From Phytohabitans aurantiacus (lineage in GTDB: Bacteria; Actinomycetota; Actinomycetes; Mycobacteriales; Micromonosporaceae): a stretch of 64,000 nucleotides of DNA. Positions within the stretch are counted from its first letter, which is position 1, and each line of letters begins with the position of its first letter. Location of the stretch: positions 8,227 to 72,226 of the forward strand of contig NZ_BSDI01000071.1 of the NCBI RefSeq assembly GCF_027923225.1, given 5' to 3'. The notes under the pieces are model-generated. The model was not told where the DNA came from and did no database searches. It was given only the letters and a program-made list of their open reading frames with translations. Of the stretch, positions 44,451 through 53,275 are shown in pieces. The translations under genes were made by a program, and so were the position numbers.

Positions 44451-45298
44451 AACAGCGTGGGTGGCTCGGCGGCCACGGGCTCGGGGAGCGGCTCCAGCTC
44501 CGGCACCCGGGTCCGCACCTCGTCGTGAAAGCGGCGGGCCAGCATCGGGGCGTCGGCGTTGTCGGGCGTGTGGATGAACACGGTGGGGGAGCGGCCCTCG
44601 CCCAGCCATTCGGCGACGGTCTCCACCCACGGCTGCCAGCCCTCGACGGTCTGCTCGACGGCGTCCCGGCCCAGGTACCGCACGATCGGCCGGTCGGTCA
44701 GCGCCACCGACCGGCGCGGCATGCGCGGCTTCTTCGTCCACGCGTCCCGCTCGGCGTCACTGGTCGGGCGGCTCCGGAAAAATACGCTGGTGTCGAACGG
44801 GATCCACTCCGCGTCCACGCTCGCCAACGCGGCTTCGAGCAGCCGGGTGGCGCGCGGATCGTCGAAGAACTCCCGGTGGCGCACCTCGACCGCGTACCGG
44901 TGCGAGGTGGGCAGCCGGCGCAGAAAGCCGGCCAGGGCGGCGACGTCGTCCGGAGCGAACGACCCCGGCAGTTGCAGCCAGAGGGCGTGAGCACGCGGTC
45001 CAAGCGGCTCGATCGCGTACAGGAACTGCCGCAGCTCGTCTTCGGCGCCGGTCAGGCGGTGTTCGTGCGTGATGGTCTTCGGCAGCTTGACGACGAGCCG
45101 GAAGCTGGGGTCGGTCTGCTTCGCCCACGACGCCACCGTGCTCCGTGCGGGCGTCGCGTAGAACGTCGTGTTGCCCTCGACCGCGTCACACCAGCTCGCG
45201 TACGCCCGCAGGCGCTCCTCGGGCGGCAGCGGGTGCGGCACGAAGCGTCCCTGCCACGGCTTGAGCGTCCACATCGCACAGCCAACATGAAGGCGCAT
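44447..45298 (-). CDS. DUF72 family protein
   Basis: 283 residues from the ATG at 45298. The family pattern is clear: LHVGCAMWTLKPWQGRFVP at the start, YASWCDAVEGNTTFYATPARSTVASWAKQTDPSFRLVVKLPKTITHEHRL, then LWLQLPGSFAPD, RYAVEVRHREFFD, RYLGRD and VFIHTPDNADAPMLARRFHD at the end. The YecE/DUF72 fold is a TIM barrel related to xylose isomerase; its activity is unknown. It is 18 bp upstream of no other minus gene except 45317-45949, with which it may be co-transcribed. Confidence 0.92.
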   Translation of the reverse strand: MRLHVGCAMWTLKPWQGRFVPHPLPPEERLRAYASWCDAVEGNTTFYATPARSTVASWAKQTDPSFRLVVKLPKTITHEHRLTGAEDELRQFLYAIEPLGPRAHALWLQLPGSFAPDDVAALAGFLRRLPTSHRYAVEVRHREFFDDPRATRLLEAALASVDAEWIPFDTSVFFRSRPTSDAERDAWTKKPRMPRRSVALTDRPIVRYLGRDAVEQTVEGWQPWVETVAEWLGEGRSPTVFIHTPDNADAPMLARRFHDEVRTRVPELEPLPEPVAAEPPTLF

Positions 45299-45316
45299 GG
45301 TGTCGTCGTCAGCCTT

Positions 45317-45949
45317 TCACCCGTAGGCTACCGCCGTCATTTTGGGTAGCCCCAACGCCGCCAGGAGCGTAAAGAACTGGTCTTCGACGAGCACGGCACC
45401 GCCACCGAGAGCCGCCTCGACCGCCGCCACGCTCGGTGCGTAACCCGCTTCGGCCGCCCACGCCACGGCGTGCGGCGCGGCGATGTCGCTGGGCGGCGCC
45501 AACTCGTACAGCGGGCGGCAGGCTTCGCGGTAGCGGTTCTTCCAGAACTCGTCGAGATCCTCGGGGAGCTCCTCGTCGTCATCCACGTCGAGACGGTCGG
45601 AGTACTGCGAGTCGAGGTAGTCGACGATCGCCTCCAGGCTCAACCATGAGCTCCACCGGCCGGCCCGTGGGCTGTACCCGATGAGTTGGGCGCCGTCACT
45701 GTCCAGTACGACCGCCGCCAGCACCGGCTGGCCGGTCTGCTCCACCAGCGACTCCAGCAGGCTCTCCCGGCCGTCCTCCGCGGTCATGGGTGGGCGCCAG
45801 TCGTCGGGCGCGCGGTGCAACTGAACCGCCTGCCAGCCGTCTTGACCCGCGCCGTGCCACACAATGTGGTCGGCGAGCTCCCGCACGCCGGCGAGGGTCG
45901 GGAGCGGGCGAGCGTCGCGCGCCACAACAAAGGTTCCCCAGAATCCCAC
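45317..45949 (-). CDS. Unrecognised acidic protein
   Basis: 210 residues from the GTG at 45949. GATAAT lies six bases upstream and overlaps the stop of the HNH gene, so either a leaderless promoter or coupling to that gene could drive it; the longer frame into the HNH gene is a shadow. The sequence has VGFWGTFVVARDARPLPTLAGVRELADHIVWHGAGQDGWQAVQLHRAP, a central QLIGYSPRAGRWSSWLSLEAIVDYLD and a strongly acidic LDVDDDEELPEDLDEFW. No membrane segment or catalytic motif is seen, and no family is recognised. Confidence 0.65.
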   Translation of the reverse strand: MGFWGTFVVARDARPLPTLAGVRELADHIVWHGAGQDGWQAVQLHRAPDDWRPPMTAEDGRESLLESLVEQTGQPVLAAVVLDSDGAQLIGYSPRAGRWSSWLSLEAIVDYLDSQYSDRLDVDDDEELPEDLDEFWKNRYREACRPLYELAPPSDIAAPHAVAWAAEAGYAPSVAAVEAALGGGAVLVEDQFFTLLAALGLPKMTAVAYG

Positions 45950-45956
45950 AACGGGA

Positions 45957-47645
45957 TTATCGGATATGCGTGGGCGAGTCGTACGGGTAGGTGTCCCAGT
46001 CCCAGTCAAGCCTTTCGGGTGGGACGAGGTAGGTGTGGCCGAGGGCGGTGCGCCACTGGTACACGCCGGGTGCGATCTGGCGGTATTTCCAGTGTCCGTG
46101 GTGTTTGACTCCGTGGTCGTGGCGGCAGAGGGTGCCGAGGTTGCGTTCCTCGGTGGGGCCGCCGTGTGCCCAGTCCTTGATGTGGTCGATGTCGGCTCGG
46201 TGGGCGGGGACGCGGCAGCCGGGTGCTCGGCAGGTGCGGTCTCGTGCGCTGATGTGGTCGGCCATTTCGGCGGTTGGTCTGCGGCGGGTGACGCCGGTGT
46301 AGAGGGTGTTGCCGTCGTGGACGGTGAATCGCCATCGTCCGCGTCGTTGCTGCTCGGCGACTTGGCGTGCGATGTCGGCGATGACCGGTCCCCAGCCGGC
46401 GAGGTCTCCGGGTAGTTCGGTGAGCCACATGAGGGTGGACAGCGGCACGGTGAGCTCGACGCCGCCGCGCACCGGCCCGGTCGTGGTGCTGGCTGGGCCG
46501 GCGGTGCCAGGCGCGGTGTCCCCGCAGGCCGTTTCGCTCGACCTGGGCTGGCTGGCGGCCTCTGCCGCGCCGGGCGCATGGGCAGCCTCGGCCGTGTCGG
46601 GCGTGTGGGCGGTCTCGGCCGTGCCGGGCGTGTCGGCGGCCTTGGCTGTGCCGGGCGCGTGGGCGGCCTTGGCTGTGCCGGGCCGCTCGGTCGTGCCGTG
46701 TGCCTGGCCGGTGCCGAGCGGGTTGGCTATGCCGGGTGCCTGGCCGACGCCGGGCTGCCGGTTCGTGCCGTCGGCCTGGCCGGGGTCGAAGGGTGCGGCC
46801 ATCGTCGGGGTCTTCGCCATGTTGGAGGGCGCGGCGGACAACGCGGTCGCGGTGTTCAGGCCTTCGAGTAGGTCCAGGAATGTGTCGGCGCGTAGTTGGT
46901 CCAGGGTGCGTTCGTCGTCGCCGCGGCGGGCGGCGCGGGCGATCGCGTCGATCCGCGCGGAGGCTGCCGCGGCGCGTTCGGCGGGTAGGTTGGTGCCGCC
47001 CAGGAACGCGGTGCCCTCCGGCAGCAGCCCGTGATCCAGACGCCGATCCACGACACTCTTGTCGCGGCGTATGCGGGCGGCGTCGGGGTCGATGGTGATG
47101 ACCAGCCGCTGCAACCGCACCCGCAACTGCCCCGTCGTCAGACCATCCGCGACAGGCAACAACCGCGCCGCCGCCTGTCGTGCCACATCTTCCGCCAGCA
47201 CGGAGAGCACGTCGCAGAACACCCGAGCCCGCGGAATGTCAATGTGCCCGGCCCGCAAAGCCGCGTACACATCAGGGAGGCGTTCGACCACATCCACAGC
47301 GAGGGTAAGTTGCTCGCCGGCGGCGCGGCGGGTCCAGCACAACGCGACCCGCACCTCATCATCCGGATACCGGCTCAACCCTTTGAGTCGCTCGACCGGG
47401 CTGTTGAAGGTGCCGGGTGGGCAGTGCGCGACTTCCACGATATCGGCCAGCAGTTCGGCTTGATCGTGGGCGACCTGACGGGCCCTGGCCTGCATGACGG
47501 TGACCATGTCGTGGCCGTTGACACACGACCGGTCGATACGCGCGAGGATCGCGGCCAACCCCGGACCGGGCGGCATCTCCGCCAGATCTTCAGGAATGAC
47601 CAGCCTCTCGATCACATGTTCAATTCTATCGAAATCCACCGACAT
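45957..47645 (-). CDS. HNH endonuclease of the DUF222 (13E12) type with repeat linker
   Basis: 562 residues from the ATG at 47645 (MSVDFDRIEHVIERLVIPEDL). The N-terminal DUF222 domain (about 25-270) contains DVYAALRAGHIDIPRARVFCDVLS and ARIDAIARAARRGDDERTLDQLRADTFLDLL. An Ala/Gly/Thr-rich linker of about 110 residues follows, with near-decapeptide repeats (PGTAKAAHA, PGTAKAADT, PGTAETAHT). The C-terminal HNH module is HISARDRTCRAPGCRVPAHRADIDHIKDWAHGGPTEERNLGTLCRHDHGVKHH. The family is abundant in actinobacteria and is suspected of selfish spread; substrates are unknown. Confidence 0.9.
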   Translation of the reverse strand: MSVDFDRIEHVIERLVIPEDLAEMPPGPGLAAILARIDRSCVNGHDMVTVMQARARQVAHDQAELLADIVEVAHCPPGTFNSPVERLKGLSRYPDDEVRVALCWTRRAAGEQLTLAVDVVERLPDVYAALRAGHIDIPRARVFCDVLSVLAEDVARQAAARLLPVADGLTTGQLRVRLQRLVITIDPDAARIRRDKSVVDRRLDHGLLPEGTAFLGGTNLPAERAAAASARIDAIARAARRGDDERTLDQLRADTFLDLLEGLNTATALSAAPSNMAKTPTMAAPFDPGQADGTNRQPGVGQAPGIANPLGTGQAHGTTERPGTAKAAHAPGTAKAADTPGTAETAHTPDTAEAAHAPGAAEAASQPRSSETACGDTAPGTAGPASTTTGPVRGGVELTVPLSTLMWLTELPGDLAGWGPVIADIARQVAEQQRRGRWRFTVHDGNTLYTGVTRRRPTAEMADHISARDRTCRAPGCRVPAHRADIDHIKDWAHGGPTEERNLGTLCRHDHGVKHHGHWKYRQIAPGVYQWRTALGHTYLVPPERLDWDWDTYPYDSPTHIR

Positions 47646-47725
47646 CCGTTGCCCCGCCGGCAACCCGGCCGGCGTCAGAACGGCCGTGTGTCCACAGTGG
47701 TCGGTGTCGCTGATCGTGGAAGCCT

Positions 47726-47745
47726 GCTGCCCCCATAGGGGCAGC
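47726..47745. other. Small GC hairpin upstream of the HNH gene
   Basis: GCTGCCCC and GGGGCAGC pair over a CATA loop, 80 bp upstream of the HNH start. It could end transcripts from the arginase gene, whose stop is 276 bp away, or act in the HNH leader. Nothing else is recognised in 47646-47840. Confidence 0.35.
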
Positions 47746-47840
47746 TATTCGACACAGGCGCCGCAGATGTAGCGATCTTGGACCTCCCGCCTCGCAGTGT
47801 CGACGGCGTTGCCCCTTATTTAGCGCTGAGCTGTTCCATC

Positions 47841-47916
47841 GATCAAGGGCGTTTCCATGGATCAAGGGCAATAACACGCGGAAAAGAGATCGAACCACGT
47901 GCATTCGCCCTTGATC
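47841..47916. repeat. Dispersed palindrome family B (B2): 19-bp half-site plus 57-bp hairpin
   Basis: A 57-bp core (47860-47916) is bounded by GATCAAGGGC and GCCCTTGATC, with the loop GAAAAGAGATCGAACC in reverse orientation relative to B1. The left arm has diverged (ATAACACGCG instead of GAATGCACGCG), so only the outer and inner parts still pair. A further GATCAAGGGC lies exactly 19 bp to the left. No family A element is nearby. Confidence 0.8.
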
Positions 47917-48021
47917 GACGAGAGAAGCGCACCGGCAGCGGAGCGGGGACGGGCGTGGCCGGCACGGGCGGAGCGAGGGGAGCGGGTGGAGCGAGGGGAG
48001 CGGAGTGAGGGGTGTCACCGG

Positions 48022-48852
48022 CTATGGGTCCATTGTGGATCGTAAGGCGGCGGCTAGCTCGGCTAGGATCTCGCGGTCGGTAGGGCGGTGCGGTTCGTAT
48101 TCGGCTACGCACAGGCCGGCGAGCGTGAAGCGGGCGGCGAGTGCGCGCACCGCGGCGACGAGTTGGTCGAGTGCCAGACCGCCGGCCTCGGGTGTGCCGA
48201 CGGAGCCGAATACTCCCGGATCCAGCACGTCGAGGTCAATGTGGACGTACACCGCGCCGGCGCCGGTGGCCGCGACCTCGTCGGCTACCGTGCCCGGATC
48301 GGCGAGCGCGGCCACGGGCACGTGACGGATCGACTGGGCCTCGATGAACGCTCGCTCGCCCGCGTCCAGCGCGCGTACTCCCGCCAGCACTACCTGCTCG
48401 GGGCGCAGGGCACGCGTCGGGGCCAGTTCGGAGGGGCCGTCGCCGAGGAGGGTGCGCAGAACCATGCCGTGGAAGGCGCCGGAGGGTGACGAGGCGGGCG
48501 TGTTGAGGTCGCCGTGCGCGTCGAACCAGACCACGGCCAGCCGGTCGCCGTGCCGGGTCAGGGCCGCCTCGATGGGTGCCAGGTCGACCGCGCAGTCGCC
48601 GCCGACGGTGATGACGGTCGAGCCGTGCGCGCGAGCGAGGGTGGCGCGGATCGCGTGCAGGTTGGTCGCGAGCGTGTCGAGGGCGGCGACCCCGTCGCGC
48701 GCGCCGGTGGGTTGGCGTTCCGTGTCGGCGCGCAGCCGTTCGTCGCTGGGAAAGAAGTCAGCCAGCTCCGCCGCGCCCCGCCGCAACCGGTACGCCGTGC
48801 GCGATCCCGACGCCTGCCACTGCGGTACCTCCACCACCGTCACACCCTGCAT
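48022..48852 (-). CDS. Arginase/agmatinase-family ureohydrolase
   Basis: 276 residues from the ATG at 48852. Metal-binding motifs are intact: TVGGDCAVDL (GGDH position carries Cys, as in some members), WFDAHGDLNTP with the paired Asp/His, and VHIDLDVLDPGVF with two Asp, then GGLALDQLVAAVRAL and late CVAEYEP (Glu). These coordinate two Mn ions for guanidino hydrolysis. The subgroup close to formiminoglutamase-like arginase proteins is common in actinomycetes, and the substrate is not fixed by the motifs. The start is 228 bp from the divergent protease gene. Confidence 0.9.
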   Translation of the reverse strand: MQGVTVVEVPQWQASGSRTAYRLRRGAAELADFFPSDERLRADTERQPTGARDGVAALDTLATNLHAIRATLARAHGSTVITVGGDCAVDLAPIEAALTRHGDRLAVVWFDAHGDLNTPASSPSGAFHGMVLRTLLGDGPSELAPTRALRPEQVVLAGVRALDAGERAFIEAQSIRHVPVAALADPGTVADEVAATGAGAVYVHIDLDVLDPGVFGSVGTPEAGGLALDQLVAAVRALAARFTLAGLCVAEYEPHRPTDREILAELAAALRSTMDP

Positions 48853-49080
48853 GACCCGATCCTAAATCAAGTCTTGACATCGACGCCTATTGTTGGTTGG
48901 CTGCCAAAACATCATCGATGTCCCTGTTTGCCGCCGCTTGTGTGGTCGGGCAGCAAGTCCCTTGGGCCGGGTGCGGGCGCGGCAGTGGGGCTGTTGCCAG
49001 CCGGGTGGCGCGGCGGGGCGCATCGCCACTTCCCGCGTCCACCGGGCGGCGCGCGGGTTCTCGTGAAGGGAAACCGCGAC

Positions 49081-50559
49081 ATGCTCCATCGTGTTCGTTA
49101 TCGGCTTGCCGCTGGCGCCTGCGCCATGGCGGTCGCCGTCGGGCTGCTGGCCGGCAGCGCGTTCGCGGGCGAGGAGTCCAGCCGGGCAGGGCTGCCCGCC
49201 GACGACGCCGCGCAAGGCATGATCTACGGCGGCTTGACGGCCGCCAAGTCCGGCCCGTGTGCCGGCCTGTTCCAGGTCAAGGGTGTCAGCCCGGCGATGT
49301 GCACTCACGGTCCGGACGCCGCCCCGGCGGGCCTGTCGGTCAAGAGCCGTGTCCAGCCGCTCACCACCGCGCCGCTGGCCGCGAGCGCGCTGGCGGTGTG
49401 CGAGGGTGACGGCACCTCCGGCCGCCGCGTCGAGGTGCTCTACATCCACGGCTCGACCAGCCGGTACAACCAGTATCTGGAGACGTTCCGGACGCTGGCC
49501 GAGGGCGTCGACGTCATATTCAACGAGAGCGCCAAGGAGACCGGCGGCGAGCGGCACGTGCGATACGTGACGGAGACCGTCAACGGGGCCTGCCGTCCCG
49601 TCGTGCGTGACGTCCAGATCGCTGACTCCGCGCTCAACGCCAACGATTGGGCGCCGTTGCTGAACGCGGTCCGCGCCGCGGGCTACACCCGCACCGACCG
49701 CAAGTACCTCCAGTTCGTCGATGCGAGCGTCTACTGTGGAATCGGCGGGTTCGCCGGCGATACCCGCAAGAGCGACGCCAACCGGTCAAACTCGGGACCG
49801 GAGTACGCGCGTGCCGACAACGGTTGCTGGAGCGCCGGTGTGGCCGCACACGAGCTGGGGCACACGCTCGGCGCGGTCAACAACAACGCACCCAACGCCT
49901 CCGGCGCGGCCCACTGCGTCGACGAGTGGGACGTGATGTGCTACAAGGACGGCCCGAACGTCGTCATTCAGACCAAGTGCACCGACCGCTCGCACGACCA
50001 GCGGCTGGACTGCAACCACGACGACTACTACCACACCAACCCGGCCGCGGGTTCGTACCTGGCGAACTACTTCAACGTCGCCGACAACCTGTTCCTCATC
50101 AAGGGGGCGGGCGGTCCGGGCCCGGTGCCCAACGGAAACCTGGCGACGTCGGCGACAGCGTCCGCCTCGTACACCTCACCGTGGGAGAGTATCGCCGCCA
50201 TCAATGACGGTGCCGAGCCGGCGCAGTCGAACGACACCGTCAACCCGCGCTGGGGCACCTGGCCCAACACCGGCGAGCAGTGGGCGTTGCTGACGTGGGC
50301 GTCCGCGCAGACGCTCACCCGGGCCGAGGTGTACTTCTTCGACGACAACGACGGCGTACGCCTGCCGGCGTCGTGGAAACTCCAGTCCTGGAACGGCAGC
50401 GCGTACGTCGACGTGCCCGGCGCGAGCGGCTATCCCGTGGCGCTCAACCAGTACAACCGGGTCACGTTCGGCTCTGTGAGCACGACCCGGCTGCGCGTGG
50501 TGCTGCAGAGCGGCGCCCAGTCCGTCGGCCTCCTGGAGGTCAAGGCCTACAGCAGCTAG
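49081..50559 (+). CDS. Secreted zinc metalloprotease with C-terminal discoidin-like domain
   Basis: 492 residues from the ATG at 49081 after GAAGGGAAACC. The signal peptide (LAAGACAMAVAVGLLAGSAFAGEE) is followed by a zincin-type domain with the active-site helix AAHELGHTLGAVNN (HExxHxxG). Numerous Cys follow (CGIGGFAGDT, CWSAG, CVDEWDVMCYKDG, CTDRSHDQRLDC), with MCY as a likely Met-turn. From about residue 345 a discoidin/F5-8C-like beta-sandwich is visible (NLATSATASASYTSPWESIAAINDG...RWGTWPNTGEQWALLTWASAQTLTRAEVYFFDD...). It is probably an extracellular protease that binds glycans. Its stop overlaps the convergent TetR gene by four bases. Confidence 0.8.
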   Translation: MLHRVRYRLAAGACAMAVAVGLLAGSAFAGEESSRAGLPADDAAQGMIYGGLTAAKSGPCAGLFQVKGVSPAMCTHGPDAAPAGLSVKSRVQPLTTAPLAASALAVCEGDGTSGRRVEVLYIHGSTSRYNQYLETFRTLAEGVDVIFNESAKETGGERHVRYVTETVNGACRPVVRDVQIADSALNANDWAPLLNAVRAAGYTRTDRKYLQFVDASVYCGIGGFAGDTRKSDANRSNSGPEYARADNGCWSAGVAAHELGHTLGAVNNNAPNASGAAHCVDEWDVMCYKDGPNVVIQTKCTDRSHDQRLDCNHDDYYHTNPAAGSYLANYFNVADNLFLIKGAGGPGPVPNGNLATSATASASYTSPWESIAAINDGAEPAQSNDTVNPRWGTWPNTGEQWALLTWASAQTLTRAEVYFFDDNDGVRLPASWKLQSWNGSAYVDVPGASGYPVALNQYNRVTFGSVSTTRLRVVLQSGAQSVGLLEVKAYSS

Positions 50560-51167
50560 TCGGGTAGGCCCCGGGCGACGGTCGCCATCGCCATCCGTAC
50601 CGACGCCGTCAACTCTTCCTGGTTGGCGGTGTCGGTGCGGAAGGCGTAGTGCTCGACGGCTGCCCGCAGCGCACTATTGATCATCGCGGCCTGGATCCGG
50701 ACGGTCGGGTCGTCGTCGGGCAGGCCGGCGCGTTGGGCGAGCGCGGTGGCGAAGACCGGCTCGGCGTCGTGGTGCGACTGGAGCCACACGGCGCGCAGCC
50801 CGGCCTCGGTGCGCGTGAGGCGTACCAGATTTAGCAGGGCCGGCAGGTCGGTGATGGTCTCCTGGCCCTGCGACACCAGGTCGTCCAGCAGTGCCGCCAT
50901 CCCGCTGCCGGCCGGCCAGGAGCGCAGGGCGCGGGCGGTCGCCTCGATGCCGCCCGTGAGCAGGGGCAGGACGCTGCTCTCCTTGTTGGGGAAGTACCGC
51001 CAGAGCGTGCGCACGGAGATGCCGGCCGCGGCGGCGATCTCGTCGGCGGACGTCGCGGCGACGCCCCGGTCGGTGAACAGCGCGACCGCCTCGCGGGCGA
51101 TCTCGAGCCGGGTCGCGGCCTTGCGCCGCTCCGTCAGCGGGGGACGCCCGGTGCGGTGAACGGCCAT
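50556..51167 (-). CDS. TetR-family transcriptional regulator
   Basis: 203 residues from the ATG at 51167 (MAVHRTGRPPLTERRKAATR...). The helix-turn-helix is VALFTDRGVAATSADEIAAAAGISVRTLWRYFPNKESSVLPLL. The C-terminal domain resembles the mycofactocin/AcrR-type fold, with no ligand motif. It is divergent from the SDR gene at 51241 and presumably represses it. The 73-bp space holds the short palindrome GTCACCGAATGAC at 51189-51201. Confidence 0.9.
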   Translation of the reverse strand: MAVHRTGRPPLTERRKAATRLEIAREAVALFTDRGVAATSADEIAAAAGISVRTLWRYFPNKESSVLPLLTGGIEATARALRSWPAGSGMAALLDDLVSQGQETITDLPALLNLVRLTRTEAGLRAVWLQSHHDAEPVFATALAQRAGLPDDDPTVRIQAAMINSALRAAVEHYAFRTDTANQEELTASVRMAMATVARGLPD

Positions 51168-51188
51168 GTCACGCAACCTACACTATTT

Positions 51189-51201
51189 GTCACCGAATGA
51201 C
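51189..51201. promoter_or_regulatory. Possible operator between TetR and SDR genes
   Basis: GTCACCGAATGAC is a 4-bp inverted repeat around five bases, extended weakly by flanking T/A. It is short for a TetR site and is offered only because it is the single symmetrical element in the gap. Confidence 0.3.
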
Positions 51202-51240
51202 TTACTGGCACATCGCGACATTAAGTCGTAACCTCGGATC

Positions 51241-52002
51241 ATGAGCAGTGGGCTGGAGAACAGCAGCGTCGTCGTCACCGGCGCGGCTTCGGGTATCGGG
51301 CGGGCCACCGCCCTGCGGTTCGCGCGGGAGGGCGCCAACGTCGTGGTCGCCGACCTCAACGCCGACGCCGCCAAGGATGTCGTCGCCGAGATCGAGGCGG
51401 CTGGCGGCACCGCCGTCGCGGTCGCCGGAGACCTGAGCGACCAGTCAGTCGTCGACCAGGTCGTGCGGACCGCGGTCAGCACGTTCGGCGGCCTGGACGT
51501 GCTGGTGAACAACGCCGGCATCATGGACACCATGTCGGCGGCCGCGGACGTTGCCGACGCGGAGTGGGAGCGCGTCCTGCGGGTCAACCTGACCGCGCCG
51601 TTCCTGCTGACCCGCGCGGCGCTGCCGCACATGCTGGCCAAGGGCAAGGGCGCGATCGTCAACACCGCCTCCGAGGCGGGACTGCGCGGCAGTGCGGCGG
51701 GCACGGCGTACACGGTGTCGAAGCACGGCGTCGTCGGGCTGACCCGGTCGCTCGCTGTCATGTACCGCAACGCCGGCATCCGGACGAATGCCATCGCACC
51801 AGGCGGCACGATGACCGGCATCTCGGTACAGGCCGATCCTGCCACCCTCGGACCGCAAGCCCTGGGCCCCTACATGGGGAACGTCGGGCGCATCGCCACC
51901 GCCGACGAGCAGGCCGCCGCGATCGTCTTCCTCGCCTCGGACGCCGCCAGCAACGTCAACGGTGCCGTCCTGCCGGTCGACAACGGCTGGGCCGCCGTCT
52001 AG
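51241..52002 (+). CDS. SDR-family NAD(P)-dependent oxidoreductase
   Basis: 253 residues. TAACCT six bases before the ATG suggests a leaderless transcript. The cofactor motif is VVVTGAASGIGRA, with ADLN at the end of beta2, which favours NAD. Structural NNAG is at about residue 90, and the catalytic Tyr/Lys pair is YTVSKHG with the Ser in VNTASEAG. The C-terminal FLASDAASNVNGAVLPVDNGW is the classical SDR ending. It is probably controlled by the divergent TetR. The substrate cannot be deduced. Confidence 0.93.
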   Translation: MSSGLENSSVVVTGAASGIGRATALRFAREGANVVVADLNADAAKDVVAEIEAAGGTAVAVAGDLSDQSVVDQVVRTAVSTFGGLDVLVNNAGIMDTMSAAADVADAEWERVLRVNLTAPFLLTRAALPHMLAKGKGAIVNTASEAGLRGSAAGTAYTVSKHGVVGLTRSLAVMYRNAGIRTNAIAPGGTMTGISVQADPATLGPQALGPYMGNVGRIATADEQAAAIVFLASDAASNVNGAVLPVDNGWAAV

Positions 52003-52044
52003 GAGTTGCGGCGAGGGCGTCTTCGCGGGTGGCAGAGTGTCCTC

Positions 52045-53250
52045 ATGACAGACGTCGTCGACTGGCGTGCCAAGGGTTTCTGGGCGCCGGAAGCGGTCAC
52101 CGAAGACGAGTTCGTCGCCGCCAAGCACCACCTCTTCGACGGCGCCTTCACCTGGCCGGTGATGGTGGCCAACGGGCCGGCCATCGCGCGCAACATCGAC
52201 ACGATGGCCGGGTTCTGCGCGCGGCACGGGCTGGAGTTCGCACCGCACGGCAAGACCACGATGGCGCCGTCGCTGTTCGCCGCCCAGCTGGAGGCGGGCG
52301 CCGCGGCCATCACCGTCGCGACCGCGAACCAGGTCCTCGCGTGCCGCGCCTTCGGCATCACGCGGGTGCTGCTCGCCAACGAGCTGCTCGACCCGGTCGC
52401 CCTGCGCTGGATCGCCGCGGCGGAGGGATTCGAGGTCCTGCTGTACGTCGACTCGCTCGCCGGCGTCCAGGCCGCGGCCGAGGCGGTGACCACCACACCG
52501 CTGCGGGTCCTCGTCGAGCTGGGGTTCCCGGGTGGGCGCACCGGCTGCCGCACCGTCGCCGAGGTCGTCGACCTGGGGCGTGCGGTGGCGGCCGAGCCCC
52601 GGCTCGTGCTGGCGGGCGTCGCCGGGTACGAGGGCGGGCTGCCCGGCGCGCCTTCGGCCGGCTGGTACCTCGACGAGCTGCGGACCGCGGTCCTGGACCT
52701 CGCGGCGGCGGGTCTGCTCCCCGAGGAGGTCGTCGTCACGGCTGGCGGCAGCAAGTACTTCGACCTCGTCGCCGACCGGCTCGCCGGCCAGTGGGTGCCC
52801 GGCCACCGGCTGCGCGCCGTCCTGCGCAGCGGCGCGTACGTCACGCACGACGACGGCGTCTACCGCGAGGCGACCCCGTTCCGGCGGGTGCCCGGCGAGG
52901 GCGCGCTGGACGCGGCGCTGGAGGTGTGGGCGCAGGTCCTCTCGGCGCCCGAGGACGGGCTCGCGATCGTGGGCATGGGCAAGCGCGAGGTGCCCTACGA
53001 CGAGGGCCTGCCGGTGCCCAGGTCGGTGCGCGGCGGCGACGGTGCGATGCGTCCGGCCGGCGGGCTGCGCGTCACCGCGACCAACGACCACCACGCGTAC
53101 CTGGAGGTCGCCCCCGGCACCCAGCTGGAACCGGGGGATCTGGTCGCCTTCGGCATCTCGCACCCGTGCACCGCGTTCGACAAGTGGCGCCTGATCCCCG
53201 TCGTGGACGACGACTACACGGTCACCGACCTGATCCGCACGCACTTCTAA
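52045..53250 (+). CDS. PLP-dependent D-amino-acid deaminase/D-threonine aldolase-like enzyme
   Basis: 401 residues from the ATG at 52045; the frame upstream to 52006 has no ribosome site. The N-terminal alanine-racemase-type barrel holds the PLP Lys in FAPHGKTTMAPSLFAAQL, followed by ITVATANQVLACRAFGITRVLLANEL and LRVLVELGFPGGRTGCR. The C-terminal D-serine-dehydratase-like domain has the zinc pair HxC in GISHPCTAFDKWRLIPVV. Relatives deaminate D-serine or D-threonine or act as D-threonine aldolases. It follows the SDR gene by 42 bp on the same strand; co-transcription is plausible. Confidence 0.88.
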   Translation: MTDVVDWRAKGFWAPEAVTEDEFVAAKHHLFDGAFTWPVMVANGPAIARNIDTMAGFCARHGLEFAPHGKTTMAPSLFAAQLEAGAAAITVATANQVLACRAFGITRVLLANELLDPVALRWIAAAEGFEVLLYVDSLAGVQAAAEAVTTTPLRVLVELGFPGGRTGCRTVAEVVDLGRAVAAEPRLVLAGVAGYEGGLPGAPSAGWYLDELRTAVLDLAAAGLLPEEVVVTAGGSKYFDLVADRLAGQWVPGHRLRAVLRSGAYVTHDDGVYREATPFRRVPGEGALDAALEVWAQVLSAPEDGLAIVGMGKREVPYDEGLPVPRSVRGGDGAMRPAGGLRVTATNDHHAYLEVAPGTQLEPGDLVAFGISHPCTAFDKWRLIPVVDDDYTVTDLIRTHF

Positions 53251-53275
53251 CCGCGCAGGCTTCTAACCGCGCAGG
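53244..53275. repeat. 16-bp tandem duplication over convergent stop codons
   Basis: CTTCTAACCGCGCAGG occurs twice in a row at 53244 and 53260. The first copy carries the TAA of the PLP-enzyme gene; the second carries the stop of the minus-strand response regulator. Each copy could serve either strand. Confidence 0.85.

Noticed and set aside
47726..47745. Riboswitch upstream of the HNH gene
   Set aside because: Only one 8-bp stem is seen; no conserved multi-helix structure can be built.
48870..48900. TTGACA at about 48873 as a promoter for the secreted protease
   Set aside because: No -10 box at a suitable distance; the start is 200 bp further on.
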